The notes: a model not told the origin generated them from the letters alone. A stretch of 64,000 nt of DNA from Alphaproteobacteria bacterium (GCA_030429625.1 JAUIFA010000006.1:1-64000); one strand, 5' to 3'. Positions 1-9,492 are shown, numbered from the stretch's first letter. Translations and numbers: made by a program.

Positions 1-618
1 CAGCTGCGTCGCCTTGGCCGTGCCGCTCATGCTGATCGTGCTCACACCCGTCAGTAGCGTACTGCTAAAGTCAAACGCCGCAGCCTCTTCCAATACCAAT
101 GTGCCCGTTCCCCCACCAGTGATGGCGGTAGAAAATCCAGTAACATTGGCTGTGTCCAACGTCATAGCTACATTACCAAAGCTAAGCGTTTCCACATTAC
201 TGTTGGTGATACCAGTCAGGTCATCCGTACCGTTAAACACAATAGTCTGTGCTGTGCCTGCCGCACCAGTCAGAGTGGTTACACTGGCAATATCCGCTGC
301 ATCCACTGTTACCTGTGTTGCCTTAGCCGTGCCGTTCATGCTGATGGTAGTAACCCCCGTCAGTGCTGTACTGCTGAGATCAAATGCTGCTGCTTCTTCC
401 AATACCAATGTACCTGCTCCACCACCGGTAATGGCCGTACTAAAGGCAGTGACATTGGCGGTATCAACCGAAACAGAGAAATCGCCAAATGCCAAAGTCT
501 CTACGTCGGTTACTGTCACCCCACTAATGTCGGATGCATCGCCTAAAGTCAGGGATTGCCCAGTTCCGTTGGTTCCGGTTAGAGCAGTCAAGCTGGCTAT
601 ATCTGCAGCATTGACCGT
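1..618 (-). repeat. Tandem 309-bp (103-residue) repeats within the RTX gene
   Basis: Two adjacent in-frame copies are offset by exactly 309 bp: 1-309 and 310-618. Both encode GTLVLEEAAAFD, then an S/T-rich stretch, then a GTAKATQ end. A third, more degenerate copy seems to lie at about 619-900. The array may continue beyond the left edge. Such repeats are typical of long extracellular adhesins. Confidence 0.75.
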
Positions 619-2655
619 AATTCCGCTAACCGTACCAGCACCCAGAGTAATGGTCTCCACCGTTAAGAATGAACCTGATGCACTGATGTCCAGCGCTCCT
701 GTTCCGGTAATTACCACACCATCTGTGCCCGTGCCTCCCGTAACCGTATCTCCTGTCATCGCGTTGCTAGCGACCAAACGAATAGTATCATTTCCACCGC
801 CACCGGCAATGCTCACTGAAGCACCTGCACCCACAGTAATATCGTCATCGCCCGTACCCCCGACGATAGTATCCACCCCGCTGCCACCAACGATGCTGGT
901 ATCCACTCCATCTTTAGCAACCACACGATTTCCACTATTGCTTAACGTTACCGCACCCGTACCCGCAATTTCAACTGTATTTGCAGAATCCACATCGGAC
1001 GTATCTAAAGAGGTAATGGTATACGTAGAATTCGCTAATTCCACTGTATCATTGTCTGATGCATCCACGAACACATCGCTGATGGTGATGCTATTACCCG
1101 CTGCAGAAAGGGAAATAATGTCGATGCCTGTTTTATTGACCAATTCCGCCGTAGTAATGGTGGCCGCATCGGTAAAAATAATTGAATCGTTCCCCGAGCC
1201 ACCAACTAGAGTATCCGTAGCCGCAAAATTAGCCTCCGACGTAGTAAAACTATCGCCAGCCCCGCCGCCAGTAAAATTATCATTTCCTGAAGTCAGAGTA
1301 TAACTTAGAGACACTGGATCTGGTCCTGCGCCGGTTTGAAGCAGCGTCGCTAGGGTAATTGTCCCGTCATCAAAGGTAAAATACTCAACATTGGAAATAT
1401 AATCCGTACCATCATCCCCAACCAACGTGACTACATCTACGGTTCTGTCCACCGTATAATCAGCAAAATTCCCGCTTAAAATAACTGTATCTGTTCCCGA
1501 ACCACCGTCGATAGTATCGTTACCTGTGCCACCAGTAATCGTATCGTTTCCTGAACCACCATTCAAGGAGTCATTACCCGTACCACCGGTAATCACATCA
1601 TCGTCTTTTTGGCCATCTATAGTATCTGATCCGCTGCCCCCATCAATCGTATCATTTCCCTGACCACCAACAGCAACATCTGCCCCAGCATCGCATGTTA
1701 TGGTATCGTCTCCGGCATTTCCTCCTAAAGAGTCATCCCCTGTTCCTCCGATGAGTGTATCATTGCCAGTACCCCCAAAAATACTGTCATTGCCAGTACC
1801 CCCATCTATCGAATCATCCCCTTCATCACCACGGATGCTATCTGCTCCCGCACCTCCGGTAATAATATCATCATCAAGATTACCGTAGATGCTATCGTCC
1901 CCAGCACCCCCAGAAAGCGTATCATTGCCCTGACCACCACGCACAAGATCATTACCGGACCCACCATCGACCGAATCTGTTCCTTGATTTCCGTTTAGTG
2001 TATCGTCTCCTATGCCGCCATCAAGAGTATCGTCATCTTTATTGCCATTTAAAACATCGTTACCTGCACCACCAGTAACCAAATCATTACCCTGACCACC
2101 GCGGACAAAATCATTACTTGTACCACCTTCTACCGTATCATCTCCCAAATTTCCATTGAGTGTATCGTCCCCAGAATTACCATTTAATGAATCATTATCC
2201 TGACCACCCTTCAAATCATCTTCACCACCCCCGCCAAGCAATGTATCGGCTCCTTGATTGCCACGAAGAACATCGCCCCCGCCACCACCACTTATAGAAT
2301 CCGCGCCGGAGCCACCTTTTAACGTATCGTTATTATCATCTCCTTCAAGAGTGTCATTGCCCGCTCCACCAAAAATGGAATCCGCACCATCTCCACCCGA
2401 CATTGAATCATTACCAGCTTCTCCGGAAAGGGTATCTGCTCCCCCACCTCCGGAAAGTGTATCATCTCCCTCATCACCTATGAGAATATCGTTGCCTGTT
2501 CCGCCGGCCAACAAGTCGTTGCCAACGCCACCAAGCAATGTGTCGTTTCCTCCGATACCTTCAAGCGTATCACTGCCGCTACCACCAACGATACTGTCAG
2601 CCTCAGCCAGACCAACCAATAATTCGTCCGCCGATGTACCAGAAATATTAGACAT
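1..2655 (-). CDS. Giant RTX-type calcium-binding secreted protein (partial, C-terminus outside window)
   Basis: The reading frame is open on the minus strand from ATG at 2655 to the window edge (885 codons), with a GGGGAG ribosome site about 12 nt upstream. Residues about 8-392 are some 40 glycine/aspartate nonapeptides of the GGxGNDxL type, the calcium-binding beta-roll of RTX proteins. A short module follows (GNFADYT ... DDGTITLATLL) like those that close RTX blocks in hemolysin-type proteins. After about residue 680 the protein is built from 103-residue repeats rich in T, S, G, V and A. RTX proteins are normally exported by type I secretion using a C-terminal signal, which would lie outside the window. 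There is no N-terminal signal peptide. No enzymatic domain is visible, so adhesin, S-layer-like protein and toxin are all possible. The RTX block at the extreme N-terminus is unusual. Confidence 0.85.
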   Translation of the reverse strand, partial: MSNISGTSADELLVGLAEADSIVGGSGSDTLEGIGGNDTLLGGVGNDLLAGGTGNDILIGDEGDDTLSGGGGADTLSGEAGNDSMSGGDGADSIFGGAGNDTLEGDDNNDTLKGGSGADSISGGGGGDVLRGNQGADTLLGGGGEDDLKGGQDNDSLNGNSGDDTLNGNLGDDTVEGGTSNDFVRGGQGNDLVTGGAGNDVLNGNKDDDTLDGGIGDDTLNGNQGTDSVDGGSGNDLVRGGQGNDTLSGGAGDDSIYGNLDDDIITGGAGADSIRGDEGDDSIDGGTGNDSIFGGTGNDTLIGGTGDDSLGGNAGDDTITCDAGADVAVGGQGNDTIDGGSGSDTIDGQKDDDVITGGTGNDSLNGGSGNDTITGGTGNDTIDGGSGTDTVILSGNFADYTVDRTVDVVTLVGDDGTDYISNVEYFTFDDGTITLATLLQTGAGPDPVSLSYTLTSGNDNFTGGGAGDSFTTSEANFAATDTLVGGSGNDSIIFTDAATITTAELVNKTGIDIISLSAAGNSITISDVFVDASDNDTVELANSTYTITSLDTSDVDSANTVEIAGTGAVTLSNSGNRVVAKDGVDTSIVGGSGVDTIVGGTGDDDITVGAGASVSIAGGGGNDTIRLVASNAMTGDTVTGGTGTDGVVITGTGALDISASGSFLTVETITLGAGTVSGITVNAADIASLTALTGTNGTGQSLTLGDASDISGVTVTDVETLAFGDFSVSVDTANVTAFSTAITGGGAGTLVLEEAAAFDLSSTALTGVTTISMNGTAKATQVTVDAADIASVTTLTGAAGTAQTIVFNGTDDLTGITNSNVETLSFGNVAMTLDTANVTGFSTAITGGGTGTLVLEEAAAFDFSSTLLTGVSTISMSGTAKATQL

Positions 2656-2757
2656 TTTCTAATTTTTCTCCCCAAAGCAAGCTAAGTGCAGCTCTTAAAC
2701 ATAAAAATTCCCAGCCTGAAAATACCGTCTTAAAACTGCTTTGTCTAGAAGAATCTC

Positions 2758-2811
2758 CTATATATAGTATAGATTTTATACATCATAACTATATATAGTA
2801 GTTATCCACAA
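2758..2811 (-). promoter_or_regulatory. Promoter and candidate palindromic operators of the RTX gene
   Basis: On the minus strand TTGTGG (2811-2806) and TATGAT (2787-2782) are separated by 18 bp, which puts the start near 2775 and a leader of about 120 nt before the RTX ATG. The spacer holds a perfect 12-bp palindrome ACTATATATAGT (2788-2799) abutting the -10 box. A second copy of its 10-bp core, CTATATATAG, is at 2758-2767, just downstream of the predicted start. The same 12-bp palindrome abuts the -10 of the Slam-like gene promoter near 43856. Confidence 0.45.
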
Positions 2812-2842
2812 GATAACTCTTTAGAATATAAAGATAATCAAC

Positions 2843-4315
2843 TTATTTATTGAAAATTGCCCAATCAGGAACAGTGGCCGGAGAGATAGAGAAATTCCAG
2901 CTTATGATGCTATACACACATATTACTATCAATGCGATGGACACGATGTTCATTATTATTCCCGCCCTAACCATCTGAGGTATATGAATATACCCACTTG
3001 CAAAGACAATGGCATTGGGCGGTGTTGCCATGGGCAGCATAAAAGCACAAGACGAGGCCAACGTTGCCCCCACGGTAAACAACAATGGATTTTCTCCTAA
3101 TTCTAAGGACATGGCTGCCAATACCGGCAAAAATACAGTTATTAGAGCCAAATTACTCATACATTCTGTTAATAACAAAACAATAAACAGCGAGAGCACA
3201 AGAACAATAAGAATTCCGTGGGATGAGAAAGTGGTTATATGGCTACCAATGACCTCAACCAATCCACTGGATTTCATAGCCGCCGCCACACTCAATCCAC
3301 CTCCAAACAATAATAATATTCCCCATGGCAAATTTCTCATGTCTTCCCAATCCAATATGAATCCTTTCTTTTCCGGCATAGGAATAAGGAATAAAGATAC
3401 TGCCGCCGCCACCGCAATTATTGAATCTTCTACATAATATACTGGTAATAATCCCTTGAATATCCACAATAAAGCTGTTGATACAAACACAACCATTACT
3501 GCTTTTTCTGCGTAGTCCATTTTACCAAGACATTGGTACTGCTCTTCTATTAAACTGCCAGCCTCTTCAAGCAGACCCAAATTATTGGGATAGATAAAAA
3601 AGCAAATTAACCACCAACACAGAAATAACAATACCAGAGCAAAAGGTACACCGATAATCATCCACGTTGAATATTCAATTACATACCCATATGTCTCGTC
3701 CATAAACCCTGCAAATATAGCATTTGGCGGGGTTCCTGTTAACGTGGCTGTCCCACCTATGTTGGCCGCATAAGCAATGCTCAACATCAGCGACAAGGCA
3801 AAATATTTTTCCGATTTGCTTAAATCGCTGTGATTGCCACAGGCTGGTAAAATAATTTCCAATACTGAAACCGCAATGGGTAACATCATTACCGTGGTTG
3901 CCGTGTTACTGATCCACATGCTTAAAAATGCGGTAGCCAACATAAAACCGAGAATAATTCCATTGGCATTTGTGCCAGTTTTTCGAACAATAGAAAGAGC
4001 AATTCTTCTGTGTAACTGCCATTTTTGCATTGCGATAGCAATCACAAATCCCCCAAAAAATAAGTAGACAATGGGATGAGAATAGTTGCTAGTAACGTCT
4101 TTCAATGGCATGACTTCAAGCAACGGAAATAAAATCATTGGCAAGAGCGCCGTCACAGGAATTGGCACTGCTTCACTAATCCACAAGGTAAGCATCAAAA
4201 ACACAACCGAGATAACCCGACAAGCCACAATCGGCAGATCGGCAAATGGTGTGAGCAGATTTAGCAACACAAAAACTGCCACCCCACCAAAAATGGAAAC
4301 CATCCTTTTATTCAT
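2843..4315 (-). CDS. SLC13/DASS family sodium:dicarboxylate (or sulfate) symporter
   Basis: This is a 490-residue, strongly hydrophobic protein with about 11-12 membrane segments. It shows both SLC13 signatures: an SNT motif near residue 137 (WISNTATT) with GTPPNA near 195, and an SN motif near 388 (CMSNLA) with ATPPNA near 432. These helix-tip motifs form the sodium and carboxylate binding sites. The protein probably imports C4-dicarboxylates or a related anion with Na+, but the substrate cannot be read from sequence. I chose the ATG at 4315. An in-frame TTG two codons upstream (4321) is an alternative start. It is a single gene facing away from the receiver gene at 4459. Confidence 0.85.
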   Translation of the reverse strand: MNKRMVSIFGGVAVFVLLNLLTPFADLPIVACRVISVVFLMLTLWISEAVPIPVTALLPMILFPLLEVMPLKDVTSNYSHPIVYLFFGGFVIAIAMQKWQLHRRIALSIVRKTGTNANGIILGFMLATAFLSMWISNTATTVMMLPIAVSVLEIILPACGNHSDLSKSEKYFALSLMLSIAYAANIGGTATLTGTPPNAIFAGFMDETYGYVIEYSTWMIIGVPFALVLLFLCWWLICFFIYPNNLGLLEEAGSLIEEQYQCLGKMDYAEKAVMVVFVSTALLWIFKGLLPVYYVEDSIIAVAAAVSLFLIPMPEKKGFILDWEDMRNLPWGILLLFGGGLSVAAAMKSSGLVEVIGSHITTFSSHGILIVLVLSLFIVLLLTECMSNLALITVFLPVLAAMSLELGENPLLFTVGATLASSCAFMLPMATPPNAIVFASGYIHIPQMVRAGIIMNIVSIALIVICVYSIISWNFSISPATVPDWAIFNK

Positions 4316-4458
4316 CGCCAATACCCACCCATATTATTTTTCCTAAATAAAATTATACTAGGCTAGTAACAAAATACTATGTTTGTAAAGTGCTAAATTT
4401 TATGATATCTTAAGCTGTGATACTGTCTGTTGGTATGGCAGAGACGAAAGGGGGGGAA

Positions 4459-4830
4459 ATGAAACATAAAGTATGTTTAATTGTAGACAATAAGAGCGTC
4501 AATGGTAAGGTCATTGGTTCTATTGCCAGATCCCTTGAATTTCAAACAGTCAATGTTAGCTCGGCAGATGATGCTTTATCTTTTATCACCAGTGGGGTTG
4601 CCGATGTGGTGTTTCTTGATTGGCACATGGATAATACGGATATTAAAGAATTAATGAAAAATATCCGTAACAATGTACAAGGCCAGGTTGTTCCTATAAT
4701 TATTGCCACGGAAGACCCACAGGAAAAGTTAAGACATGAGGCTTATGACATCGATGCAGATGCTGTAATACACAAGCCTATTTCTATCGATCAAATCGCT
4801 ACATTATTTGACAAACTTTCTGTATTCTAA
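4459..4830 (+). CDS. Single-domain response regulator receiver (CheY-like)
   Basis: This 123-residue protein is one receiver domain. Strand beta-1 ends LIVDN (one acidic residue plus N, where two acidic residues are usual). The phosphoacceptor is D54 in VVFLDWHMD, and the conserved lysine lies in IHKPIS. It has no output domain, so it would act through protein contacts. ATG 4459 follows a run of seven G and begins at beta-1. An upstream in-frame GTG (4417) would add 14 unlikely residues. The gene overlaps the next by one base (TAATG), indicating translational coupling. No histidine kinase is adjacent. Confidence 0.85.
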   Translation: MKHKVCLIVDNKSVNGKVIGSIARSLEFQTVNVSSADDALSFITSGVADVVFLDWHMDNTDIKELMKNIRNNVQGQVVPIIIATEDPQEKLRHEAYDIDADAVIHKPISIDQIATLFDKLSVF

Positions 4831-5399
4831 TGCCTCATAAAATTAACTCAGAAACCCACTTTTTCTCCATCTACTCCATATTTATAATATTAGTGGGGTT
4901 AGGGTTATTAGGTTTTTATTCCTACCAAAACTACTCCATTGGTAGTATTGATTTTAAAGAAGCACTTCGGATAAAAATCCAAACACAAAAATATAACCCC
5001 ATATCTTTTATTGAATCCGATGATGAACAGGCTTTTGAAAGAGCTATCTATAGTATTGAATCAATGGGAAAAGAGGGTGCTGATCTTATAATCAGGGAGC
5101 TTAATGATAAAAATATATCTAAGAAAAAATTCTTAAATAGTATTTATATATTAGGTAGGCTTGGAAAAAATGCCTATCACAGCGCACCATTAATCCGCCA
5201 ACATTTATCGAACAAAGATCCGGATGTAAGGGCAACAAGTGCTAAAGCCTTGGGCAAGATACGGGATAAGTCTGCTGTTAGTGATATTGCCGTATTGTTA
5301 TTTGATGAGAACAAATGGGTAAGGGAAAGTGCTATTGCTTCCTTAAAAAGGATTGACACAAAAGAGGCTAGAAAATATTTGAATAAAATAAAAGATTAA
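4830..5399 (+). CDS. Membrane-anchored HEAT-repeat protein
   Basis: This 189-residue protein has one N-terminal membrane segment (about residues 13-31). The rest is helical, and residues about 100-185 contain HEAT-like repeats ([15 protein letters not shown], then [15 protein letters not shown]). HEAT repeats are protein-docking surfaces. The start codon overlaps the receiver's stop by one base, so the pair is probably an operon, and the HEAT protein is a candidate partner of the receiver. Its 3' end overlaps fdx by 4 bp, tail to tail. The function is unknown. Confidence 0.75.
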   Translation: MPHKINSETHFFSIYSIFIILVGLGLLGFYSYQNYSIGSIDFKEALRIKIQTQKYNPISFIESDDEQAFERAIYSIESMGKEGADLIIRELNDKNISKKKFLNSIYILGRLGKNAYHSAPLIRQHLSNKDPDVRATSAKALGKIRDKSAVSDIAVLLFDENKWVRESAIASLKRIDTKEARKYLNKIKD

Positions 5400-5728
5400 G
5401 ACGCAATGTTCCTTGTTGCTTCCGGCAGGCGAAACCTTGCACCTTCAAGCAAATCCGTGACCATAATTTGGCAGCCAAGCCGAGAGGTTAATGTTAACCC
5501 AAAGGCCAGATCCAGCATATCCTCCTCTTCCTCCGAAGGCTCTGGCAATGCATCAAACAGTTCTTCATCTTCTACAATACAATGGCATGTAGAACAGGCC
5601 AAAGACCCCTCACATGCTCCTTCTAAAGGAATATTATTGGCATGTGCAACTTCCAACACGGAAACGCCATTGGCCGTTTCCACTGTTTTTTCCGTCCCAT
5701 CAGGATAAATAAATGTAATTTTAGTCAT
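5396..5728 (-). CDS. fdx: ISC-type [2Fe-2S] ferredoxin
   Basis: This 110-residue adrenodoxin-type ferredoxin has cluster ligands C39, C45, C48 and C86 (C-x5-C-x2-C, then C in RLGCQI). It is the electron donor of the ISC assembly machinery. It is the last gene of the isc operon, seven bases after the stop of the unrecognised gene 5736-6629. The acidic patch after the cluster loop (EPSEEEED) matches the family's partner-binding region. Its end overlaps the convergent HEAT gene by 4 bp. Confidence 0.95.
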   Translation of the reverse strand: MTKITFIYPDGTEKTVETANGVSVLEVAHANNIPLEGACEGSLACSTCHCIVEDEELFDALPEPSEEEEDMLDLAFGLTLTSRLGCQIMVTDLLEGARFRLPEATRNIAS

Positions 5729-5735
5729 TCCCCTA

Positions 5736-6629
5736 TTATCTTTCTAGTGTAGCGGTTTTTCCTGCTCCAACGTGTGATTGTGAAGAGGCATCTACAGTTC
5801 CTTGCAGCCCACTTATACCAGAAAGATCCAGCCCTGCAACTGCCTTATCAAAATTTTGGCTAAAATCTTCACGCGCCTGTTCTACAACTTCTGGATTTTT
5901 ATTGGCAAAATCATTGATAGTGGCTTGCACCACCTCCCCATGTTCCGGTGAAATCCCTGTATTCTTAGCAAAACTCTGTGCTTCTTGAGAGCTTGCACGA
6001 CCATCATCACCCAACATATTAGTAATTGCCTCTTGGGCTTTCTCTGTACCAGAAGCCAGAAAATCTCTTGTTTTATCAATAATATTTTCTTGATCTGGCT
6101 CATTATTCAATAGTGCTTTACCACCAAAATAACCAGCCGCAGCAATTACCGCACCAATAGCCACTTTTCCAAAACCACTGCCAGCAAGGTCTTTAAGCTG
6201 ATCTGCGACCCGACCCATCATGCCTTGACGCACTTCACCAACATCCTGACCTTCTGCTAGTTGCTGTTGAACTACCTCATCATTTTGGCGGCCAAAATCC
6301 GGCACCAATGCGGTCACCACTTTAGAAGCAAGAAATTGTGCAATTTCACCCGCTGCCACGGCAGCCGCTCCTTCCAATCGTCCCACCTCACCGTCTTGAG
6401 AAAATTTCTTAAGAAGTGCGTCTGTCACCAGTTTATCCGCCCCTGCACCAGCAAGCTCACCTATACTCCTATCGCTAAAACCATTTTTCATTACACCATC
6501 AATCGCATCAGCAATGACTTCTTTGTTATTGGTACCCTTTAAACCATTGGGGTCATGTAATATCTGAAAAGCCTGATTGGCATCGGTAAAAGTTTCACCA
6601 GCTCCTGTTAGTGTGCTTAAAATACCCAT
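5736..6629 (-). CDS. Unrecognised protein encoded inside the isc operon
   Basis: This 297-residue protein lies between hscA and fdx on the same strand. It has a clear ribosome site (AGGAG, 7 nt before ATG 6629), 50 bases after the hscA stop, and ends 7 bases before fdx. I do not recognise the family. It is Ala/Gly/Asp/Glu-rich and mostly helical, without cysteines. A glycine-rich hydrophobic segment at residues about 152-174 could be a glycine-zipper membrane helix. It has no signal peptide and no N-terminal hydrophobic stretch. Composition resembles phasin-like or effector-like helical proteins, but no function can be assigned. Its location suggests co-expression with Fe-S assembly genes. 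Confidence 0.75.
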   Translation of the reverse strand: MGILSTLTGAGETFTDANQAFQILHDPNGLKGTNNKEVIADAIDGVMKNGFSDRSIGELAGAGADKLVTDALLKKFSQDGEVGRLEGAAAVAAGEIAQFLASKVVTALVPDFGRQNDEVVQQQLAEGQDVGEVRQGMMGRVADQLKDLAGSGFGKVAIGAVIAAAGYFGGKALLNNEPDQENIIDKTRDFLASGTEKAQEAITNMLGDDGRASSQEAQSFAKNTGISPEHGEVVQATINDFANKNPEVVEQAREDFSQNFDKAVAGLDLSGISGLQGTVDASSQSHVGAGKTATLER

Positions 6630-6679
6630 AATTTTCTCCTGTTATAAAAATCTATTTTTTCATTATAGTTAAAATTTTA

Positions 6680-8515
6680 TTAAAAATCAACTTTTTCCTC
6701 TATATCCTCTACCGTATTGCCCGCAATAAATTGTTTTACAGCGCGATCCATACGCATTTGGGCAAAATCTGTGCATATCTTGTCCAGCTGACCTACCTCA
6801 TAGTCTAGTTCATCACGGTCTTGCCCTTGCTGCAGTTGCTTTACACGCTCAATTTGTTGATCGATGGTTGCTTTATACCCATCCTCCAATAAATCACCGT
6901 CTTTTTCAAGAGCAGACAACACCCCATTAATTGCTACTTCTGCTTCAATACGTGACTCAGCCAGAAGTCTAGCGGTAATATCTTCGCGGGCATGTTCCAT
7001 ACTCTCCCGCAGCATCGTTTCCACCTCCTCCGTGGCTAATCCATAAGAAGGTTTTACCTGAATTTCTTGTTCCACTCCGGTGGTTTCTTCCCGTGCGGAA
7101 ACGGTTAATAAGCCATCCGCATCAATAGTAAATGTCACCTCAATGACTGCACTACCCGCCGCCATTGGCGGAATACCCATCAGATCAAAATCAGCCAATG
7201 AACGATTTTGGAACACCATCTCCCGCTCCCCCTGCACCACATGCACTTTAAGCCCGGTTTGATTGTCTTTAAACGTAGTGTATTTTTGTGAGACAGAAGC
7301 TGGGATAGGCGTATTTCTTGGAATAATAACCTCGGTTAACCCACCCATGGTCTCTATCCCCAAGGAAAGCGGCGTCACATCTAACAACAAACTATTACTC
7401 CCCTGCGATAAAGACTCTGCCTGAACCGCCGCCCCAATGGCCACCACCTTGTCCGGATCCACATCAGTCAATGGCGCGATACCAAGGAACGCCTCCACTT
7501 TCTTCCGCACCAATGGCACACGGGTAGAACCCCCCACCAGCACAACACCTTTTATGACATCTCTATGCACACGTGAATCCACCAGAACATTCTGAATGAT
7601 ATCAATAGTTTCTAAAACAAGTGGCTCAATAAGCTGGTTAAATTTCTCTACATTTATAGAAATATTGCTGCCCTTATATTCGGTTTCAAATCTATCATTA
7701 TCACTAAGGCACTCTTTGGCTTTTTTAGCGATAGTCACCAGCGCATTAAAATCTTTGTTATCAAAACCATACTCAGCAATAAAATATCGGGCTATTATGT
7801 TATCAAAATCATCCCCGCCAAGGGCAGTATCTCCACCAGTTGCCAGAACTTGAAAGACTCCTTTTTCCATCCGCAACATAGAGACATCAAAAGTACCACC
7901 ACCAAGATCATAAATAGCATAAATGCCTTCCGCTTCATTGTCCAAGCCATATGCCAAAGCCGCAGCGGTTGGCTCATTAACCAAACGCATAACCTCAAGC
8001 CCAGCAAGCCTTGCTGCGTCTTTGGTTGCCTGACGCGCAGCATCATCAAAATACGCCGGAACAGTAATGACTGCCCTGTCCACTTCATTTTCCAACGCAT
8101 CTTCTGCACGTTTTTTTAGGGTTTTTAAAATTTCAGCAGACACTTCAATAGCCGTAAGTTTCTTACCGTCCACATCAATCCTAACAATGGCCTTATTTTC
8201 ATCGTCTACAATCTTAAAAGGAAGGTCTTCAACAATTTTCTTTATGTCTGCTACCCCTCTGCCCATCAATCTTTTAACCGAACGAATTGCTCCTTTCTTT
8301 TCTATCGCCTCCTGCCCCACAATGATTTTACCGCCTTCGTACGCCACTATCGAGGGCAACAATACATTACCCTGTTTGTCACTAACGACTTCACGGATTC
8401 CTTGATTAGAGATAGCCACAAGGGAATTTGTGGTACCCAAATCAATACCCACCGATGCACCCCCTTGATGGGGCAAAGGTGTTTGTCCAGGTTCATGTAT
8501 ATCAATCAACATCAT
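6680..8515 (-). CDS. hscA: Fe-S assembly Hsp70 chaperone HscA
   Basis: This 611-residue Hsp70 has the phosphate-binding loop GIDLGTTNS (residues 23-31), a full nucleotide-binding domain to about 390, a substrate domain and a helical lid. HscA binds the LPPVK motif of IscU and, with HscB, drives release of the cluster to acceptors. The gene overlaps hscB by 4 bp (ATGA), which is classic coupling. It is specialised HscA rather than DnaK because of the operon context and the lack of DnaK's long acidic C-terminal tail. Confidence 0.95.
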   Translation of the reverse strand: MMLIDIHEPGQTPLPHQGGASVGIDLGTTNSLVAISNQGIREVVSDKQGNVLLPSIVAYEGGKIIVGQEAIEKKGAIRSVKRLMGRGVADIKKIVEDLPFKIVDDENKAIVRIDVDGKKLTAIEVSAEILKTLKKRAEDALENEVDRAVITVPAYFDDAARQATKDAARLAGLEVMRLVNEPTAAALAYGLDNEAEGIYAIYDLGGGTFDVSMLRMEKGVFQVLATGGDTALGGDDFDNIIARYFIAEYGFDNKDFNALVTIAKKAKECLSDNDRFETEYKGSNISINVEKFNQLIEPLVLETIDIIQNVLVDSRVHRDVIKGVVLVGGSTRVPLVRKKVEAFLGIAPLTDVDPDKVVAIGAAVQAESLSQGSNSLLLDVTPLSLGIETMGGLTEVIIPRNTPIPASVSQKYTTFKDNQTGLKVHVVQGEREMVFQNRSLADFDLMGIPPMAAGSAVIEVTFTIDADGLLTVSAREETTGVEQEIQVKPSYGLATEEVETMLRESMEHAREDITARLLAESRIEAEVAINGVLSALEKDGDLLEDGYKATIDQQIERVKQLQQGQDRDELDYEVGQLDKICTDFAQMRMDRAVKQFIAGNTVEDIEEKVDF

Positions 8516-9039
8516 ACGATTTTTAGCCTTTTCATTCTGATTTCGTCTACAAATTTATCCAGATATTTCATACGGGTACAAAGCTGTCCGGCTTCTTTTA
8601 AATCACCTTCAACAAAGGCTTTTGATAAACGTTCAACACATTCATCACGCATGGTTTTATTCTTATTCTCCAGCTTTTTTACCTCTTCCAAAGTCTCCGC
8701 CTCTAAAAGATTTTCTCGCATTTCCATGGCCTCTGCCAACAAAATCCGGCAAGGCTGCACTCCTTCTTTATTGTCTTGATTTACCACAATATTGTGCAAA
8801 AATAGAAGGTATTCCGCACGATGCAAATCGTCTTTCAAAATTTTGTAAGCATCGTTAATAATACGGGATTTTTGTGCTGCTGCGAGTTTTTCTGCCGGAG
8901 ATGTATTCCCAAATTTATCAGGGTGAAACTCTCTTTGCAGGTTAAAATAAATCTGGTCTAACGCACCGACTTCTATATTATAAGATTCTGGCAACCCGAA
9001 TAAGGTAAAAAAATTCTCATTATGTTTATTAAAAATCAT
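8512..9039 (-). CDS. hscB: Fe-S assembly J-domain co-chaperone HscB
   Basis: This 175-residue protein has an N-terminal J domain with HPD at residues 39-41 (FHPDKFGN) and a C-terminal three-helix domain that binds IscU. It stimulates the HscA ATPase and delivers IscU. It lies 18 bases after iscA and overlaps hscA by 4 bp. Length and domain order are normal for the family. Confidence 0.95.
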   Translation of the reverse strand: MIFNKHNENFFTLFGLPESYNIEVGALDQIYFNLQREFHPDKFGNTSPAEKLAAAQKSRIINDAYKILKDDLHRAEYLLFLHNIVVNQDNKEGVQPCRILLAEAMEMRENLLEAETLEEVKKLENKNKTMRDECVERLSKAFVEGDLKEAGQLCTRMKYLDKFVDEIRMKRLKIV

Positions 9040-9057
9040 ACCTAAATCAATGTTCCT

Positions 9058-9390
9058 TTAGACGTGGAAACTCTCTCCACAACCGCATTGCCCCTTTTCA
9101 TTGGGGTTAACAAACGTAAAACCAGATTTAAACTTGTCCTGCACAAAATCCATCTCACTGCCGATAAGATACATGATTGCCTTTGGATCAATCAACACCG
9201 TGACACCTTTATCGTTAATCACTTCCTCAAACTTTTGCACATCATCGGCATATTCAATCGTGTAGGCCAAACCTGAGCAGCCGCCTTTGCGTACGCCAAC
9301 ACGAATGCCCGCAGATTCTTTCCCTCTGTTGTCCAACAACTCCTTGACCCGCACTGCCGCAGCATCTGAAATGGTAATTGCCTTTTTCAT
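9058..9390 (-). CDS. iscA: A-type Fe-S carrier protein IscA
   Basis: This 110-residue protein has the three A-type ligands C38 (GGCSG), C102 and C104 (QCGCGESF). It receives or donates Fe-S clusters downstream of IscU. It is the sixth gene of the isc cluster and is separated from iscU by a 102-bp spacer that holds a palindromic repeat, the largest gap inside the operon. Confidence 0.95.
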   Translation of the reverse strand: MKKAITISDAAAVRVKELLDNRGKESAGIRVGVRKGGCSGLAYTIEYADDVQKFEEVINDKGVTVLIDPKAIMYLIGSEMDFVQDKFKSGFTFVNPNEKGQCGCGESFHV

Positions 9391-9402
9391 CTTTCATCCT
9401 TT

Positions 9403-9490
9403 GTCATTCTCAGACGTAGTCTGGGAATCCAGTTATACAATCTTTTCATACAAATCTTCCCATTTCGGGTGTTACCCTCATGAGGATGAC
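9403..9490. repeat. Palindromic intergenic element between iscU and iscA
   Basis: An 88-bp segment has inverted ends, GTCATTCTC (9403-9411) and GAGGATGAC (9482-9490). It also has an internal hairpin CAGAC-gta-GTCTG (9411-9423) followed by GGGAATCCAG. The style (GTCAT ends, short dyad, ATCCAG-like core) resembles the repeats at 21351-21541 and the small palindromic elements common in Rickettsiales. In the operon mRNA it would form a hairpin between iscU and iscA. Confidence 0.6.
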
Positions 9491-9492
9491 AA

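Noticed and set aside
14-1303. Long + strand open frame (and similar ones at 1700-1888 and 2258-2662)
   Set aside because: These are antisense shadows of the RTX gene. Their P/S/V-rich sequence is what glycine/aspartate repeats give when read backwards, and the minus frame has the ribosome site, promoter and family match.
1480-2640. Dense short repeats resembling a CRISPR or satellite array
   Set aside because: The period is 27 bp, in frame, and encodes GGxGxDxxx nonapeptides. There are no spacers of unrelated sequence.
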